Of a stretch of DNA of 24,407 nucleotides, positions 15,296 through 23,962 are shown one piece after another. Numbering within the stretch: the stretch's first letter is position 1; each line of letters starts with the position of its first letter. A program made the position numbers and the translations under genes. Origin of the DNA: Ruminococcus_G sp050944415. Its GTDB lineage: Bacteria; Bacillota; Clostridia; Lachnospirales; Lachnospiraceae. Under the pieces are notes generated by a model. It was not told where the DNA came from, made no database searches, and saw only the letters and a program-made list of their open reading frames with translations. The stretch spans positions 1 to 24,407 of the forward strand of contig JBMNRA010000044.1 in the NCBI GenBank assembly GCA_050944415.1, in the 5' to 3' direction.

Positions 15296-15309
15296 GAGGA
15301 AAAAGTAAC

Positions 15310-16083
15310 ATGAAAAAACAGGATGTACTTACAATAGGCGGACATGAATTTACGTCACGGTTTATTTTGGGATCAGGAAAATACAATGTGGAACTGATTA
15401 AAGCGGCGGTGGAAGATGCAGGCGCGCAGATGATTACTCTGGCGCTGCGCCGTGCCAACACAGATGGAAAAGAAAATATCATGGATTATATCCCGGAAGG
15501 AGTAACGCTTCTGCCCAATACATCAGGAGCAAGAAATGCAGAAGAAGCCCTTCGGATTGCCCGGCTTGCCAGGGAACTGGGCTGCGGTGATTTTGTAAAG
15601 GTGGAAGTCATCCGTGATTCCCGTTACCTGCTTCCGGATAATTACGAAACCATTAAGGCGACAGAAATGATGGCCAAAGAAGGATTTATTGTTATGCCTT
15701 ACATGTATCCAGATCTGAATGTGGCCAGAGATCTGGTGAATGCCGGTGCGGCGGCGATTATGCCTCTGGCGGCTCCTATCGGTTCCAATAAAGGTCTGGC
15801 TACGAAAGAGTTTATTCAGATTCTGGTGGATGAGATCGATCTTCCGGTTATTGTGGATGCAGGCATCGGTCGCCCCTCACAGGCCTGTGAAGCCATGGAA
15901 ATGGGAGTCGCGGCAGTGATGGCCAATACGGCAATTGCCACAGCAGGAGATATTCCGGCAATGGCAGCGGCATTTAAACAGGCGATTGAAGCCGGACGTA
16001 CCGCATATCTGGCAGGCCTTGGCCGCGTGCTGGAAAAAGGCGGCGCAGCGTCTTCGCCGCTGACAGGTTTTTTGGAAGAGTAG
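15310..16083 (+). CDS. thiG: Thiazole synthase ThiG
   Basis: ThiG builds the thiazole ring from deoxyxylulose 5-phosphate, ThiS thiocarboxylate and dehydroglycine. The 257-residue TIM-barrel protein begins with LTIGGHEFTSRFILGSGKY. The Schiff-base lysine is Lys97 in FVKVEVIRD. Phosphate binding is seen in VDAGIGRPSQACEAMEMG, and the fold is completed by MANTAIATAGD. The start is ATG 15310 behind AGGAGGAAAAAG, 14 bp after thiF. Confidence 0.96.
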   Translation: MKKQDVLTIGGHEFTSRFILGSGKYNVELIKAAVEDAGAQMITLALRRANTDGKENIMDYIPEGVTLLPNTSGARNAEEALRIARLARELGCGDFVKVEVIRDSRYLLPDNYETIKATEMMAKEGFIVMPYMYPDLNVARDLVNAGAAAIMPLAAPIGSNKGLATKEFIQILVDEIDLPVIVDAGIGRPSQACEAMEMGVAAVMANTAIATAGDIPAMAAAFKQAIEAGRTAYLAGLGRVLEKGGAASSPLTGFLEE

Positions 16084-16095
16084 GAGGCGGACAGA

Positions 16096-17250
16096 ATGGA
16101 ACAGAAAACAGATCATATGAAGTATATGGAAGGAATGGAGGTTATTTCTTCTGACATTATGGACCGGGTCATCCGGGAAATGAACGAGTACGACTATAAT
16201 CGATATACAGAAGGAGACGTAGTTGCGGCGCTGAGCCATGACAGGTGCAGTCTGGAAGATTTCAAAGCGCTCCTTTCTCCTGCGGCGCTGCCTCATCTGG
16301 AAGAAATGGCACGGCGGGCCCAGGATGAAACACGCCGTCATTTCGGAAACAGCGTCTATCTGTTTACTCCGCTGTACATATCCAACTATTGTGAAAATTA
16401 CTGTATTTACTGTGGATTCAACTGTCACAACAAAATCCGCAGAGCCAAACTGGACGCGGAGGGAATTGAAAGGGAGATGGAAGCCATTGCCAAAACAGGG
16501 CTGGAAGAAATCCTTATTCTCACCGGCGAGAGCAGAAAGGCTTCGGATGTGAAATACATTGGGGAAGCCTGTAAGATTGCCCGGAAATATTTTAAGATGG
16601 TAGGCCTGGAAGTCTATCCTATGAATTCTGATGAGTATCGTTATCTTCATGAATGCGGTGCGGATTACGTAACGGTGTTTCAGGAAACCTATAACTCTGA
16701 CAAATATGAAACCCTTCATCTGGCCGGGCACAAAAGGGTATTTCCTTACCGGTTCAATGCTCAGGAACGCGCCCTCATGGGCGGAATGAGGGGTGTGGCC
16801 TTTGCGGCTTTGCTGGGACTGGCGGATTTCCGGAAAGACGCTTTTGCCACAGGAATGCATGCCTGGCTGCTGCAGAAAAAATATCCCTGGGCAGAGATAT
16901 CCTTCTCATGCCCGCGTTTGCGTCCCATTATCAACAATGATAAAATTAATCCGAAAGATGTTCATGAGCCGCAGCTGCTGCAGGTGATGTGCGCCTACCG
17001 GATTTTCATGCCCTTTGCCGGAATGACCATATCTACCAGAGAACGTGCCGGTTTCCGTGATCATGTCATCGGGCTTACCGCCACTAAAATATCAGCCGGC
17101 GTCAGCACCGGAATCGGAAGCCATGTGGAAGGAGAAGAAAAGGGCGACGACCAGTTTGAAATTGCAGACAACAGAAACGTGGAAGAAGTATATGCAAGTA
17201 TTGTTCAGCAGGGTTTGCAGCCGGTGATGAATGACTATGTGTACGTTTAA
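16096..17250 (+). CDS. thiH: 2-iminoacetate synthase ThiH, radical SAM tyrosine lyase
   Basis: ThiH cleaves tyrosine with S-adenosylmethionine to yield dehydroglycine and p-cresol, the anaerobic route that replaces glycine oxidase ThiO. The 384-residue protein carries the cluster motif CENYCIYC (Cys99, 103, 106), followed by GEEILILTGES-like barrel strands and the C-terminal thiamine/biotin-synthase-associated domain (KISAGVSTGIGSH). The start is ATG 16096 behind AGGAGG, 12 bp after thiG. Its last 20 bases overlap the next gene. Confidence 0.95.
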   Translation: MEQKTDHMKYMEGMEVISSDIMDRVIREMNEYDYNRYTEGDVVAALSHDRCSLEDFKALLSPAALPHLEEMARRAQDETRRHFGNSVYLFTPLYISNYCENYCIYCGFNCHNKIRRAKLDAEGIEREMEAIAKTGLEEILILTGESRKASDVKYIGEACKIARKYFKMVGLEVYPMNSDEYRYLHECGADYVTVFQETYNSDKYETLHLAGHKRVFPYRFNAQERALMGGMRGVAFAALLGLADFRKDAFATGMHAWLLQKKYPWAEISFSCPRLRPIINNDKINPKDVHEPQLLQVMCAYRIFMPFAGMTISTRERAGFRDHVIGLTATKISAGVSTGIGSHVEGEEKGDDQFEIADNRNVEEVYASIVQQGLQPVMNDYVYV

Positions 17251-17797
17251 GAAAATTGCTGTGACAAACAGACATCTCTGCACCGGAAACCTGCCGGAAC
17301 AGCTGAAGAAAATAGCAGGGGAAAATGGCCCGCGGATGGTTATTCTCAGAGAAAAGGATCTGCCGGAAAGGGAGTATGAAAGACTGGCCCGGCAGGTGCT
17401 GGAAGTCTGCCGGGAAAAAAAGATGGATTGCGTACTGCACAGCTATCCTGATGCGGCCAGACGCCTGAACTGCCCGGCCATTCATATGCCGCTCAGGTTA
17501 TACCGTTCTCAATGGAAACAACTTCAGGATTTTTCTGTGAGAGGTACTTCCGTTCACAGTGTGGAGGAAGCGATATGGGCCCAGGAACATGGAGCGACCT
17601 ATGTGACAGCAGGACATATTTATCTGACTGACTGTAAAAAAGGACTGCCGGCCAGAGGACTGGATTTTTTGAAAGAAGTCTGTGAGGCCGTATCTGTCCC
17701 GGTATATGCCATTGGAGGAATCTCTGAAGAGAGGCTGGAGGAAGTAAAAGGGGCGGGTGCAGCGGGAGCATGCATGATGTCCGGATATATGAAATGA
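17231..17797 (+). CDS. tenI: TenI/ThiE-family protein, probably thiazole tautomerase
   Basis: A 188-residue TIM-barrel protein of the ThiE/TenI superfamily. ThiE normally shows an NDR-type segment and HLGQED; here the corresponding places read HSYPDAARRL and HMPLRLY, so the pyrimidine-diphosphate site looks altered. The segment AGHIYLTDCKKGLPARGLDF closely resembles Bacillus TenI (GHVFETDCKKG), including the tautomerase histidine, here His129. The C-terminal YAIGGIS and MMSGYM phosphate motifs are kept. TenI turns the ThiG product into its aromatic tautomer. The gene overlaps thiH by 20 bp; ATG 17237 is an alternative start. A ThiE role is not excluded. Confidence 0.75.
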   Translation: MTMCTFKKIAVTNRHLCTGNLPEQLKKIAGENGPRMVILREKDLPEREYERLARQVLEVCREKKMDCVLHSYPDAARRLNCPAIHMPLRLYRSQWKQLQDFSVRGTSVHSVEEAIWAQEHGATYVTAGHIYLTDCKKGLPARGLDFLKEVCEAVSVPVYAIGGISEERLEEVKGAGAAGACMMSGYMK

Positions 17798-17816
17798 AAG
17801 AAAGTCGGCAGTATGA

Positions 17817-17863
17817 AAAACCGGAAGAATTTTTCTGTAAAACAGATGAATTCTTCCGGTTTT
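17817..17863. terminator. Bidirectional terminator between the thi operon and glucosaminidase gene
   Basis: A perfect 15-bp stem pairs 17817-17831 with 17849-17863 (AAAACCGGAAGAATT with its complement). The arms begin with A's and end with T's, so it can stop transcripts from both sides. The loop holds a small CTGT/ACAG hairpin. The two genes are convergent. Confidence 0.9.
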
Positions 17864-17873
17864 ATTCGTAAAG

Positions 17874-18761
17874 CTAACGATTCCGGTATACTGCTTCGCC
17901 TTCCCAGTCAAAGACAGTATACCCTTTTTCACAGTTTTTCTTTGCCAGGTCAAGATCCAGAAAAGCACCCAGCTGACTGCTTTCGTCTTCCCAGGATTTC
18001 CGGATCCGATAGAAATGAACGTCTTTTAAAAGCTCGTCATTGCTTTTCGTTTCAATGACGGTATCATACTGTGTGAGATCGAACCGTTCAATGATATTAC
18101 AGATTTTGGAAACGTAATTGCTGTCAGTAGCATAACCGCCGTCTTTGATAATCTGAATTGCTTTACGGTAGTCGGTTTCGCCTTTTAATCCGGGATAGCG
18201 CAGACCGTCGCCGTCTGTTGCTCCAAGGAGATATGCGGAATGATCTGCCACGGAATCCGCTACATTGTCGTATTTGCGGAAGGCAGCCGTAATAGTAACC
18301 TGCTGACCGTTATATTCTTCACCGGTTCGTTTGGTATATGTAGAAGTTCCATCCCAGGTACTGTTTTTCCAGTCGTTTCCCGAGAGTGTAGCTTTCATGC
18401 CGAAACAGTTATTTGCTTCCTGCGCCAGATCCGTTCCCATATATCCTGATTCCAGAATGCACTGGGCGGCACTTACGCTGGCCAGGATTCCGCTTTCAGC
18501 GTAATCTTTCTGACACATTCTGCCGATGATTTCCACTCGCTCCTTTTCTGAAAGAGAGATAACTTCCGCGGCATTGGTAATTTCCGGTACAGAAGCCAGA
18601 GTTTCCGCCGCAGCTTTGGAGGATTCTTCTCTGGCTTTCTGTCTTTCTTCTGTTCTGGATGGTTCCTGCTGCTTATCCGCGGGAGCGGCATAAAGTGTCA
18701 CTGTACCCTGAAAGGTCAGTACAGCAGCCAGTACCAGGACTGCAATTCGCTTCTTTTTCAT
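17874..18761 (-). CDS. Secreted GH73-type endo-beta-N-acetylglucosaminidase
   Basis: The 295-residue enzyme is predicted to cut the glycan strands of peptidoglycan. A signal peptide (MKKKRIAVLVLAAVLTFQG to about residue 26) is followed by a charged Glu/Lys/Ala-rich spacer (about 28-60). The glucosaminidase domain is at about 72-232, with the likely catalytic Glu104 in AQCILESGYMGT, NNCFGMK, and YDNVADSVADH. Residues about 247-293 form a small C-terminal module (YRIRKSW...SQLGAF...AKKNCEKGYTVFDWEGEAVY) also found on other clostridial secreted enzymes; its function is not known to me. The start is ATG with AGAGG upstream. It stands alone on the minus strand. Confidence 0.87.
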   Translation of the reverse strand: MKKKRIAVLVLAAVLTFQGTVTLYAAPADKQQEPSRTEERQKAREESSKAAAETLASVPEITNAAEVISLSEKERVEIIGRMCQKDYAESGILASVSAAQCILESGYMGTDLAQEANNCFGMKATLSGNDWKNSTWDGTSTYTKRTGEEYNGQQVTITAAFRKYDNVADSVADHSAYLLGATDGDGLRYPGLKGETDYRKAIQIIKDGGYATDSNYVSKICNIIERFDLTQYDTVIETKSNDELLKDVHFYRIRKSWEDESSQLGAFLDLDLAKKNCEKGYTVFDWEGEAVYRNR

Positions 18762-18811
18762 ATTCTGCCTCTTGTCTTTATCTTATTTTTTCCGTTCACA
18801 ATAGTATACTC

Positions 18812-18840
18812 ATTATAACGGAATCTATGACAAAAAACAA
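18812..18840 (-). promoter_or_regulatory. Predicted promoter of the glucosaminidase gene
   Basis: On the minus strand TTGTTT (18840-18835) and TATAAT (18817-18812) are 17 bp apart. A second -10-like TATACT follows about 3 bases downstream. The start codon lies about 50 bases further on. Confidence 0.5.
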
Positions 18841-18843
18841 GCA

Positions 18844-19362
18844 TCAGCGTATGATCTGAATTTCTCCTTTTTTGGATACTTCTTTGGCCGGAGCATCGGC
18901 CGGATAGCCAAGAGCAGCCATTCCGTAAACGACATGGCTGGCCGGAATTTCAAATTCATCCAGAATGGCACGGATGGCAGGGACATCACAGATCCCCTGA
19001 AGCTGATTGATCCAGACAGAACCGATACCGAGAGAATGCGCGGCCAGGAATATGTTTTCGAGAGCGCAGGCATTATCTTCCTTTCCCCAGATGCTGTCTC
19101 TTTCATTAGAAGGAATGATTAAAACTTCCGGATCATACATATCATAGCCTTCCCGGTTCAGTTCCTGAGAGACAGCGGAAGCTAACTTCTGGATCTTTTC
19201 CCGATCGGTAACTGCCGTAAATTTCCAGGTCTGTTTTCCCATTCCGCTGGGGGCGTAAATGGCGGTTTTAAGAATCAGCTGAAGATCTTCTTCGCTGATC
19301 GGTTTGTTCTGAAAAGCTCTTACGCTGCGTCTTGTCAGTAAATTTTCAATGACTTTATTCAC
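18844..19362 (-). CDS. Nitroreductase-family flavoprotein
   Basis: The 172-residue protein belongs to the FMN-dependent nitroreductase superfamily. The FMN-binding start is LLTRRSVRAFQNKPISEEDL, followed by AIYAPSGMGKQTWKFTAV and, late, GIGSVWINQL and YGMAALGYP. No ferredoxin domain is fused. The physiological substrate cannot be told from sequence. It starts at GTG (19362-19360) with AGGAGG 8 bases upstream. It is divergent from gdpP. Confidence 0.85.
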   Translation of the reverse strand: MNKVIENLLTRRSVRAFQNKPISEEDLQLILKTAIYAPSGMGKQTWKFTAVTDREKIQKLASAVSQELNREGYDMYDPEVLIIPSNERDSIWGKEDNACALENIFLAAHSLGIGSVWINQLQGICDVPAIRAILDEFEIPASHVVYGMAALGYPADAPAKEVSKKGEIQIIR

Positions 19363-19389
19363 GATATAAACCTCCTGTTTTTTATGTTA

Positions 19390-19395
19390 ATTATA
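19390..19395 (-). promoter_or_regulatory. Probable -10 box of the nitroreductase gene
   Basis: A minus-strand TATAAT lies 28 bases before the GTG start. The -35 position (TTTTTA, 19418-19413) is a poor match. Confidence 0.4.
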
Positions 19396-19445
19396 GCTTT
19401 CCGGTGGTAAAATAAAAAGGGCTTTTTTATTATAAAAAATAATGA

Positions 19446-19451
19446 TATAAT
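19446..19451 (+). promoter_or_regulatory. Probable -10 box of gdpP
   Basis: A plus-strand TATAAT lies 38 bases before ATG 19490 in a very AT-rich stretch. The -35 position (about 19423-19428) is only a T-run. It is divergent from the nitroreductase promoter, about 50 bp away. Confidence 0.4.
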
Positions 19452-19489
19452 AAATGAGAATCTGGAAAAATCTGTGATAGGTAAGAGGT

Positions 19490-21541
19490 ATGAATGGAAA
19501 AATTAAATTGTCAGGCGCGCTGAAAACCTATTTAAACTGGCCTGCGGCGTTAAGCGTATTGTTGATCCTGATGAATATAGGAGTTTATCTGATTGATGTG
19601 AAAGCAGGAACTCTGGTAAGCTTCTGCGTGGCGATTTATGTGGTAATTGTGGTGGTTCTGTATTTTCAGAACAGACCGGTCCTGATCAATGAATTGATTA
19701 CATTTGCCACTCAGTATGGGCAGATACAGAAAAATCTGATGAAGGATTTTATAATCCCCTATGCGCTGCTGGATGAGGAAGGAAAAGTAATCTGGATGAA
19801 CGAGGAGTTTTCCAGAATAACAGGAAAAGATAAAAGATATCATCGTTCGGTCACCAGTATTTTGTCAGAGGTCAGTAAGGAGAATTTCCCTACGAAAGAA
19901 GAGCGGGTTAATGAATTTGAGATCAGTTATGCAACCAGAAGCTATAAGCTGCGTTTGCAGTTTATCGATATTTCAGAACTGGTACAGAATTCCGAACTGC
20001 TTGACGAAAGTGAAAAACCTTCCAGTCAGATTATCGCGCTGTATATGTTCGACGTTACAGAGTTGAATGAGTATATCCGGAAAAATGAAGATGAAAAACT
20101 GGTTTCCGGTCTTCTGTATCTTGACAATTATGAAGAAGCTACAGACAGTGTGGAAGAAGTCAGACGATCATTGCTGACGGCGCTGATTGAACGTAAAATC
20201 AATAAATATTTTTCCAGCATTGACGGTGTTGTGAAAAAGCTGGAAAAAGACAAATATTTTCTGGTTATGCGCCGCTGTTCCATGGATCAGCTGATTGAAC
20301 AGAAATTCAGCATTCTGGAAGAGATTAAAAATGTAAATATTGGAAATGAGATGTCCGTGACTATCAGTATCGGATTAGGAGCTCACGCGGAAACCTTTGC
20401 CCAGACGGCTGAGTACGCCCGGGCAGCCATAGAAATGGCACTGGGACGGGGCGGCGATCAGGCGGTTATTAAAGATGGTGATCATATTTCCTATTATGGA
20501 GGAAAATCGCCGATGGCGGAGAAAACCACCCGTGTAAAAGCCCGTGTGAAAGCCCATGCCCTGAAAGAATTTATCAGTCAGAAAGATAACGTGGTAATCA
20601 TGGGGCATAAGATTACGGATGTAGATACCTTCGGAGCGGCCATTGGAATTTACAGGGCGGCAAAGACACTGAATAAAAAAGCTCACATTGTCATTAATAC
20701 GCCTACATCGTCTATCCGGCCGCTGATGGAAGAATTTCTGAATAATCCGGATTATGATCCGCATATGTTTGTCAACAGTCATGAAGCCAGAGATCTGACC
20801 GGGAATAATACGGTTCTCGTGGTGGTGGATACCAACCGGCCCAGCTATACAGAATGTGAGGACCTGTTGAATATGACTAAGACCATAGTGGTGCTGGATC
20901 ATCACAGACAGGGCAGCGAGGTTATCAAGACAGCGGTGCTCTCTTATATTGAGCCTTACGCATCTTCCGCCTGTGAGATGGTGGCGGAAATTCTGCAGTA
21001 TTTTTCTGACGGCATCAGAATCCGGAATATTGAAGCTGACAGCATTTATGCCGGAATCATGATTGATACCAATAATTTCCTGACAAAAACAGGAGTTCGG
21101 ACTTTTGAGGCCGCTGCGTTCCTGCGCAGATGCGGTGCAGATGTAACGCGTGTAAGAAAAATGTTTCGCGAAAATGCAGAAGATTACCGGGCAAGAGGAG
21201 AGGCAATCCGTAACGCGCAGCTGTTTAAGGACTGCTATGCTATTTCCGTCTGCCCCAGTGAAGGACTGGAAAGTCCTACTGTTGTGGGAGCACAGGCCGC
21301 CAATGAACTGCTGAATATTGTAGGAGTGAAAGCATCCTTCGTGATGACAGATTATAATGACACGATTTATGTAAGCGCCCGGGCTATTGATGAGGTTAAT
21401 GTGCAGATCATCATGGAACGTATGGGAGGAGGCGGCCACCTGAACATTGCAGGTGCCCAGCTGAAGAACTATACGGTGGGAGAGGCAATTGATTACCTCA
21501 AACAGACATTACAGGAAATGATAGAAGAAGGAGCGATTTGA
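19490..21541 (+). CDS. gdpP: Cyclic-di-AMP phosphodiesterase GdpP
   Basis: GdpP (YybT) degrades c-di-AMP to pApA and so influences potassium balance, wall stress and beta-lactam tolerance. The 683-residue protein has two transmembrane helices (about 18-37 and 40-59), a PAS domain (about 80-165), a degenerate GGDEF domain (about 175-315, with GRGGDQAVI in place of an active motif), a DHH domain and a DHHA1 domain (GGGGHLNIAGAQL). Metal ligands are visible: His373, Asp377, Asp379 and Asp470-His471-His472 (VLDHHRQG). The start is ATG 19490 behind AGAGGT. Its stop overlaps the rplI start by one base. Confidence 0.95.
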   Translation: MNGKIKLSGALKTYLNWPAALSVLLILMNIGVYLIDVKAGTLVSFCVAIYVVIVVVLYFQNRPVLINELITFATQYGQIQKNLMKDFIIPYALLDEEGKVIWMNEEFSRITGKDKRYHRSVTSILSEVSKENFPTKEERVNEFEISYATRSYKLRLQFIDISELVQNSELLDESEKPSSQIIALYMFDVTELNEYIRKNEDEKLVSGLLYLDNYEEATDSVEEVRRSLLTALIERKINKYFSSIDGVVKKLEKDKYFLVMRRCSMDQLIEQKFSILEEIKNVNIGNEMSVTISIGLGAHAETFAQTAEYARAAIEMALGRGGDQAVIKDGDHISYYGGKSPMAEKTTRVKARVKAHALKEFISQKDNVVIMGHKITDVDTFGAAIGIYRAAKTLNKKAHIVINTPTSSIRPLMEEFLNNPDYDPHMFVNSHEARDLTGNNTVLVVVDTNRPSYTECEDLLNMTKTIVVLDHHRQGSEVIKTAVLSYIEPYASSACEMVAEILQYFSDGIRIRNIEADSIYAGIMIDTNNFLTKTGVRTFEAAAFLRRCGADVTRVRKMFRENAEDYRARGEAIRNAQLFKDCYAISVCPSEGLESPTVVGAQAANELLNIVGVKASFVMTDYNDTIYVSARAIDEVNVQIIMERMGGGGHLNIAGAQLKNYTVGEAIDYLKQTLQEMIEEGAI

Positions 21542-21987
21542 TGAAAGTAATTTTAGTACAGGACGTAAAATCATTGGGAAAAAAAGGAGATATTGTAAAC
21601 GTCAGTGACGGTTATGCCAGAAACATGCTTCTGCCTAAAAAATTAGGTGTGGAAGCCAATGCAAAAAACATGAATGATTTAAAACTGGCAAAAGCTCATG
21701 ATGCCAAAGTGGCGGCAGAACAGCTGGAAGCAGCACAGCAGCTGAAAGAACAGCTGGAAAAGAGCCAGGTAACGGTATCTATTAAAGTCGGCGAAGGGGG
21801 ACGGACTTTCGGATCTGTCTCTTCAAAGGAAATTGCCGATGCAGTTAAAGAACAGCTTGGCATAGATGTGGACAAGAAAAAGCTTCAGCTGGAGAATCCG
21901 GTTAAGGAGCTGGGAACGACAATGGTAGCAGTGAAGCTTCATACAAAGGTGACGGCATCACTGAAGGTGGTTGTAAAAGAAGCATAG
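21541..21987 (+). CDS. rplI: 50S ribosomal protein L9
   Basis: L9 binds 23S rRNA and helps keep the reading frame. The 148-residue protein has the classic N-terminal domain (MKVILVQDVKSLGKKGDIVN, DGYARNMLLPK), a long connecting helix at about 45-78, and a C-terminal RNA-binding domain (GGRTFGSVSSKEIADAV). It starts at ATG 21541, sharing one base with the gdpP stop, so the two are translationally coupled. An in-frame TTG just upstream is unlikely to be used. Confidence 0.97.
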   Translation: MKVILVQDVKSLGKKGDIVNVSDGYARNMLLPKKLGVEANAKNMNDLKLAKAHDAKVAAEQLEAAQQLKEQLEKSQVTVSIKVGEGGRTFGSVSSKEIADAVKEQLGIDVDKKKLQLENPVKELGTTMVAVKLHTKVTASLKVVVKEA

Positions 21988-21999
21988 GAGGAAGCGTCT

Positions 22000-23328
22000 G
22001 TGGAAGAAGCGCTGATCAAGCGGGTGCTGCCGCACAGTATGGAGGCGGAGCAGTCGGTGCTGGGGGCTATGCTGATGGACAGGGAAGCGGTTCTGACGGT
22101 GTCTGAGATGCTGACGGGGGATGATTTTTACCACCATCAGTACAAAGTGGTTTTTGAATCCATGGTCGAGCTTTACAACGAGGGAAAACCAGTGGATCCT
22201 GTGACACTTCAGGAACGGCTGAGAGAAAAGGATGTTCCGCCGGAGCTGTGCAGTACGGAATTTTTCAAAGAACTGTTTGCGGCGGTTCCGACGATAGCTA
22301 ATGTAAAGCATTATGCGGAAATTGTGAGGGATAAAGCAATGCTTCGCAGGCTGATAAAAGCAAGCGAAGAAATTTCCAACGCCTGCTATCTTGCAAAAGA
22401 TAAGGTGGAGGATATCATGGAAGATGCTGAAAAACGGCTGTTTGAGCTTTTGCAGAAGCGAAATACAGGCGAGTTTGTTCCCATCCGCCAGGTGGTTCTG
22501 AATGCTCTTGATACCATTGAAAAGGCATCCCGGACTAAAGGGAATGTGACAGGACTGCCCACGGGATTTGTGGATCTGGATTATAAAACTTCCGGGTTTC
22601 AGCCATCTGATTTCATTCTGGTGGCGGCCAGACCTTCCATGGGTAAAACGGCATTTGTTTTAAATATTGCACAGTATATGGCCTTTAAAAAAAGTATGAC
22701 GGTAGCAATTTTCAGTCTGGAGATGTCCAGGGAACAATTGGTTAACCGTCTGTTTTCATTGGAATCAAAAGTGGATTCCCAGAGTATTCGTACAGGTAAC
22801 CTGAAGGATGAAGACTGGGCAAAACTTATCGAAGGCGCAGGTATCATCGGAAATTCAAATCTGATTATTGACGATACACCGGGAATTTCCATTGCCGAAA
22901 TGCGTTCCAAGTGCCGAAAGTATAAACTGGAGCATAATCTGAGCATTATTATCATTGATTATCTGCAGTTGATGTCAGGAAGCGGAAGATCAGATTCCAG
23001 ACAGCAGGAAATTTCCGAAATTTCCCGTTCACTGAAAGCGCTGGCCAGAGAACTGAATGTGCCGGTGGTGGCATTATCCCAGCTGAGCCGTGCGGTGGAA
23101 AAGAGGGATGATAAACGGCCTATGCTTTCTGATCTCCGTGAATCAGGAGCCATAGAGCAGGATGCCGATGTGGTAATGTTCATTTATCGTGATGATTATT
23201 ATAATAAGGATACACCAAATCCCAATGTGGCTGAGATTATTATTGCGAAGCAGAGAAACGGCCCCATCGGTACCGTAAATCTGGTATGGATGCCGGAGTA
23301 TACCCGCTTTGTCAACTGGAAGAAGTAG
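22000..23328 (+). CDS. dnaB: Replicative DNA helicase DnaB
   Basis: DnaB is the hexameric helicase at the replication fork (called DnaC in Bacillus). The 442-residue protein has the N-terminal primase-interacting domain (about 8-110, PHSMEAEQSVLGAML), a linker, and a RecA-like domain from about 180. Walker A is ARPSMGKTAF with Lys216, and the Walker B aspartate is Asp320 in IIIIDYLQLM. DLRESGAIEQDADVV is the DNA-contacting H4-type motif. No intein is present. The start is GTG 22000 behind TAGGAGG, 12 bp after rplI. The gdpP-rplI-dnaB order is conserved in Firmicutes. Confidence 0.97.
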   Translation: MEEALIKRVLPHSMEAEQSVLGAMLMDREAVLTVSEMLTGDDFYHHQYKVVFESMVELYNEGKPVDPVTLQERLREKDVPPELCSTEFFKELFAAVPTIANVKHYAEIVRDKAMLRRLIKASEEISNACYLAKDKVEDIMEDAEKRLFELLQKRNTGEFVPIRQVVLNALDTIEKASRTKGNVTGLPTGFVDLDYKTSGFQPSDFILVAARPSMGKTAFVLNIAQYMAFKKSMTVAIFSLEMSREQLVNRLFSLESKVDSQSIRTGNLKDEDWAKLIEGAGIIGNSNLIIDDTPGISIAEMRSKCRKYKLEHNLSIIIIDYLQLMSGSGRSDSRQQEISEISRSLKALARELNVPVVALSQLSRAVEKRDDKRPMLSDLRESGAIEQDADVVMFIYRDDYYNKDTPNPNVAEIIIAKQRNGPIGTVNLVWMPEYTRFVNWKK

Positions 23329-23360
23329 AGATTATGTCAAAAAGGGTCGATGTCTTTTCA

Positions 23361-23389
23361 TTGCATTTGCGTTTGGCGGTGATTATAAT
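23361..23389 (+). promoter_or_regulatory. Promoter of the MerR-type gene
   Basis: TTGCAT (23361-23366) and TATAAT (23384-23389) are 17 bp apart. The predicted start near 23396 leaves too little leader for ATG 23404 and so favours ATG 23422 as the translation start. Confidence 0.65.
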
Positions 23390-23421
23390 GAAAGGGAAGC
23401 CAGATGCAAAGGGGTAAGGAT

Positions 23422-23910
23422 ATGAATGAAACCAGATTCCTGATTTCCGAGGCTGCCAAAACGGTAGATGTGGAGACTCACGTGCTGCGGTATTGGGAAG
23501 AAGAACTGGGTCTTCCGATAGCCAGGAATGAAATGGGACATCGCTGTTACACCCGGCAGGATATTCAGATTTTCCTGAGTATTAAAGAACTGAAGAAAAA
23601 AGGCTTCCAATTAAAAACTATAAAAGAACTGATACCGGTTATGCGCAGAGAAGTTTATTCCAGAACCGGGAGTTCGGATAAAAAATCGCCGGAACCAAAA
23701 CCTGAAGCTGTTGAAAAAAAAGAAGAATTTTTCCGCATTCTGGACGAGCTTCTGACGAAAATCAAGGAAACGAATCAGCAGGAAGAAAGATATAAAAGAC
23801 TGGATGCAGCTATTCGCCGTCATCAGGTTTCACGAAAAATGGTGGCTGCGACGAAGGAACAGGGGAAAAAGCGAAGAAAGAAATACAGCGGAAAAGAAAA
23901 AAAGATATAA
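23422..23910 (+). CDS. MerR-family DNA-binding protein with coiled-coil tail
   Basis: From ATG 23422 the protein has 162 residues. Residues about 5-75 form a MerR winged helix (FLISEAAKTVDVETHVLRYW, then GHRCYTRQDIQIFLSIKELK and GFQLKTIKEL). A charged linker with SPEPKPEAVEKKEE follows, then a short coiled coil (about 98-140) and a very basic tail (GKKRRKKYSGKEKKI). There is no cysteine-rich or drug-binding effector domain, so it is not a metal or multidrug sensor of the classic kind. ATG 23404 is also in frame but sits too close to the predicted transcription start. Targets are unknown. Confidence 0.8.
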   Translation: MNETRFLISEAAKTVDVETHVLRYWEEELGLPIARNEMGHRCYTRQDIQIFLSIKELKKKGFQLKTIKELIPVMRREVYSRTGSSDKKSPEPKPEAVEKKEEFFRILDELLTKIKETNQQEERYKRLDAAIRRHQVSRKMVAATKEQGKKRRKKYSGKEKKI

Positions 23911-23913
23911 CGT

Positions 23914-23947
23914 AAAAACTGCTCGTCTGTAAAGACGAGCAGTTTTT
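23914..23947. terminator. Bidirectional terminator between the MerR gene and ferredoxin
   Basis: A perfect 15-bp stem (23914-23928 with 23933-23947) closes a GTAA loop. It has A's before and T's after the GC-rich core, so it serves both convergent genes. Confidence 0.92.
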
Positions 23948-23962
23948 TAACGCCATAAATAA

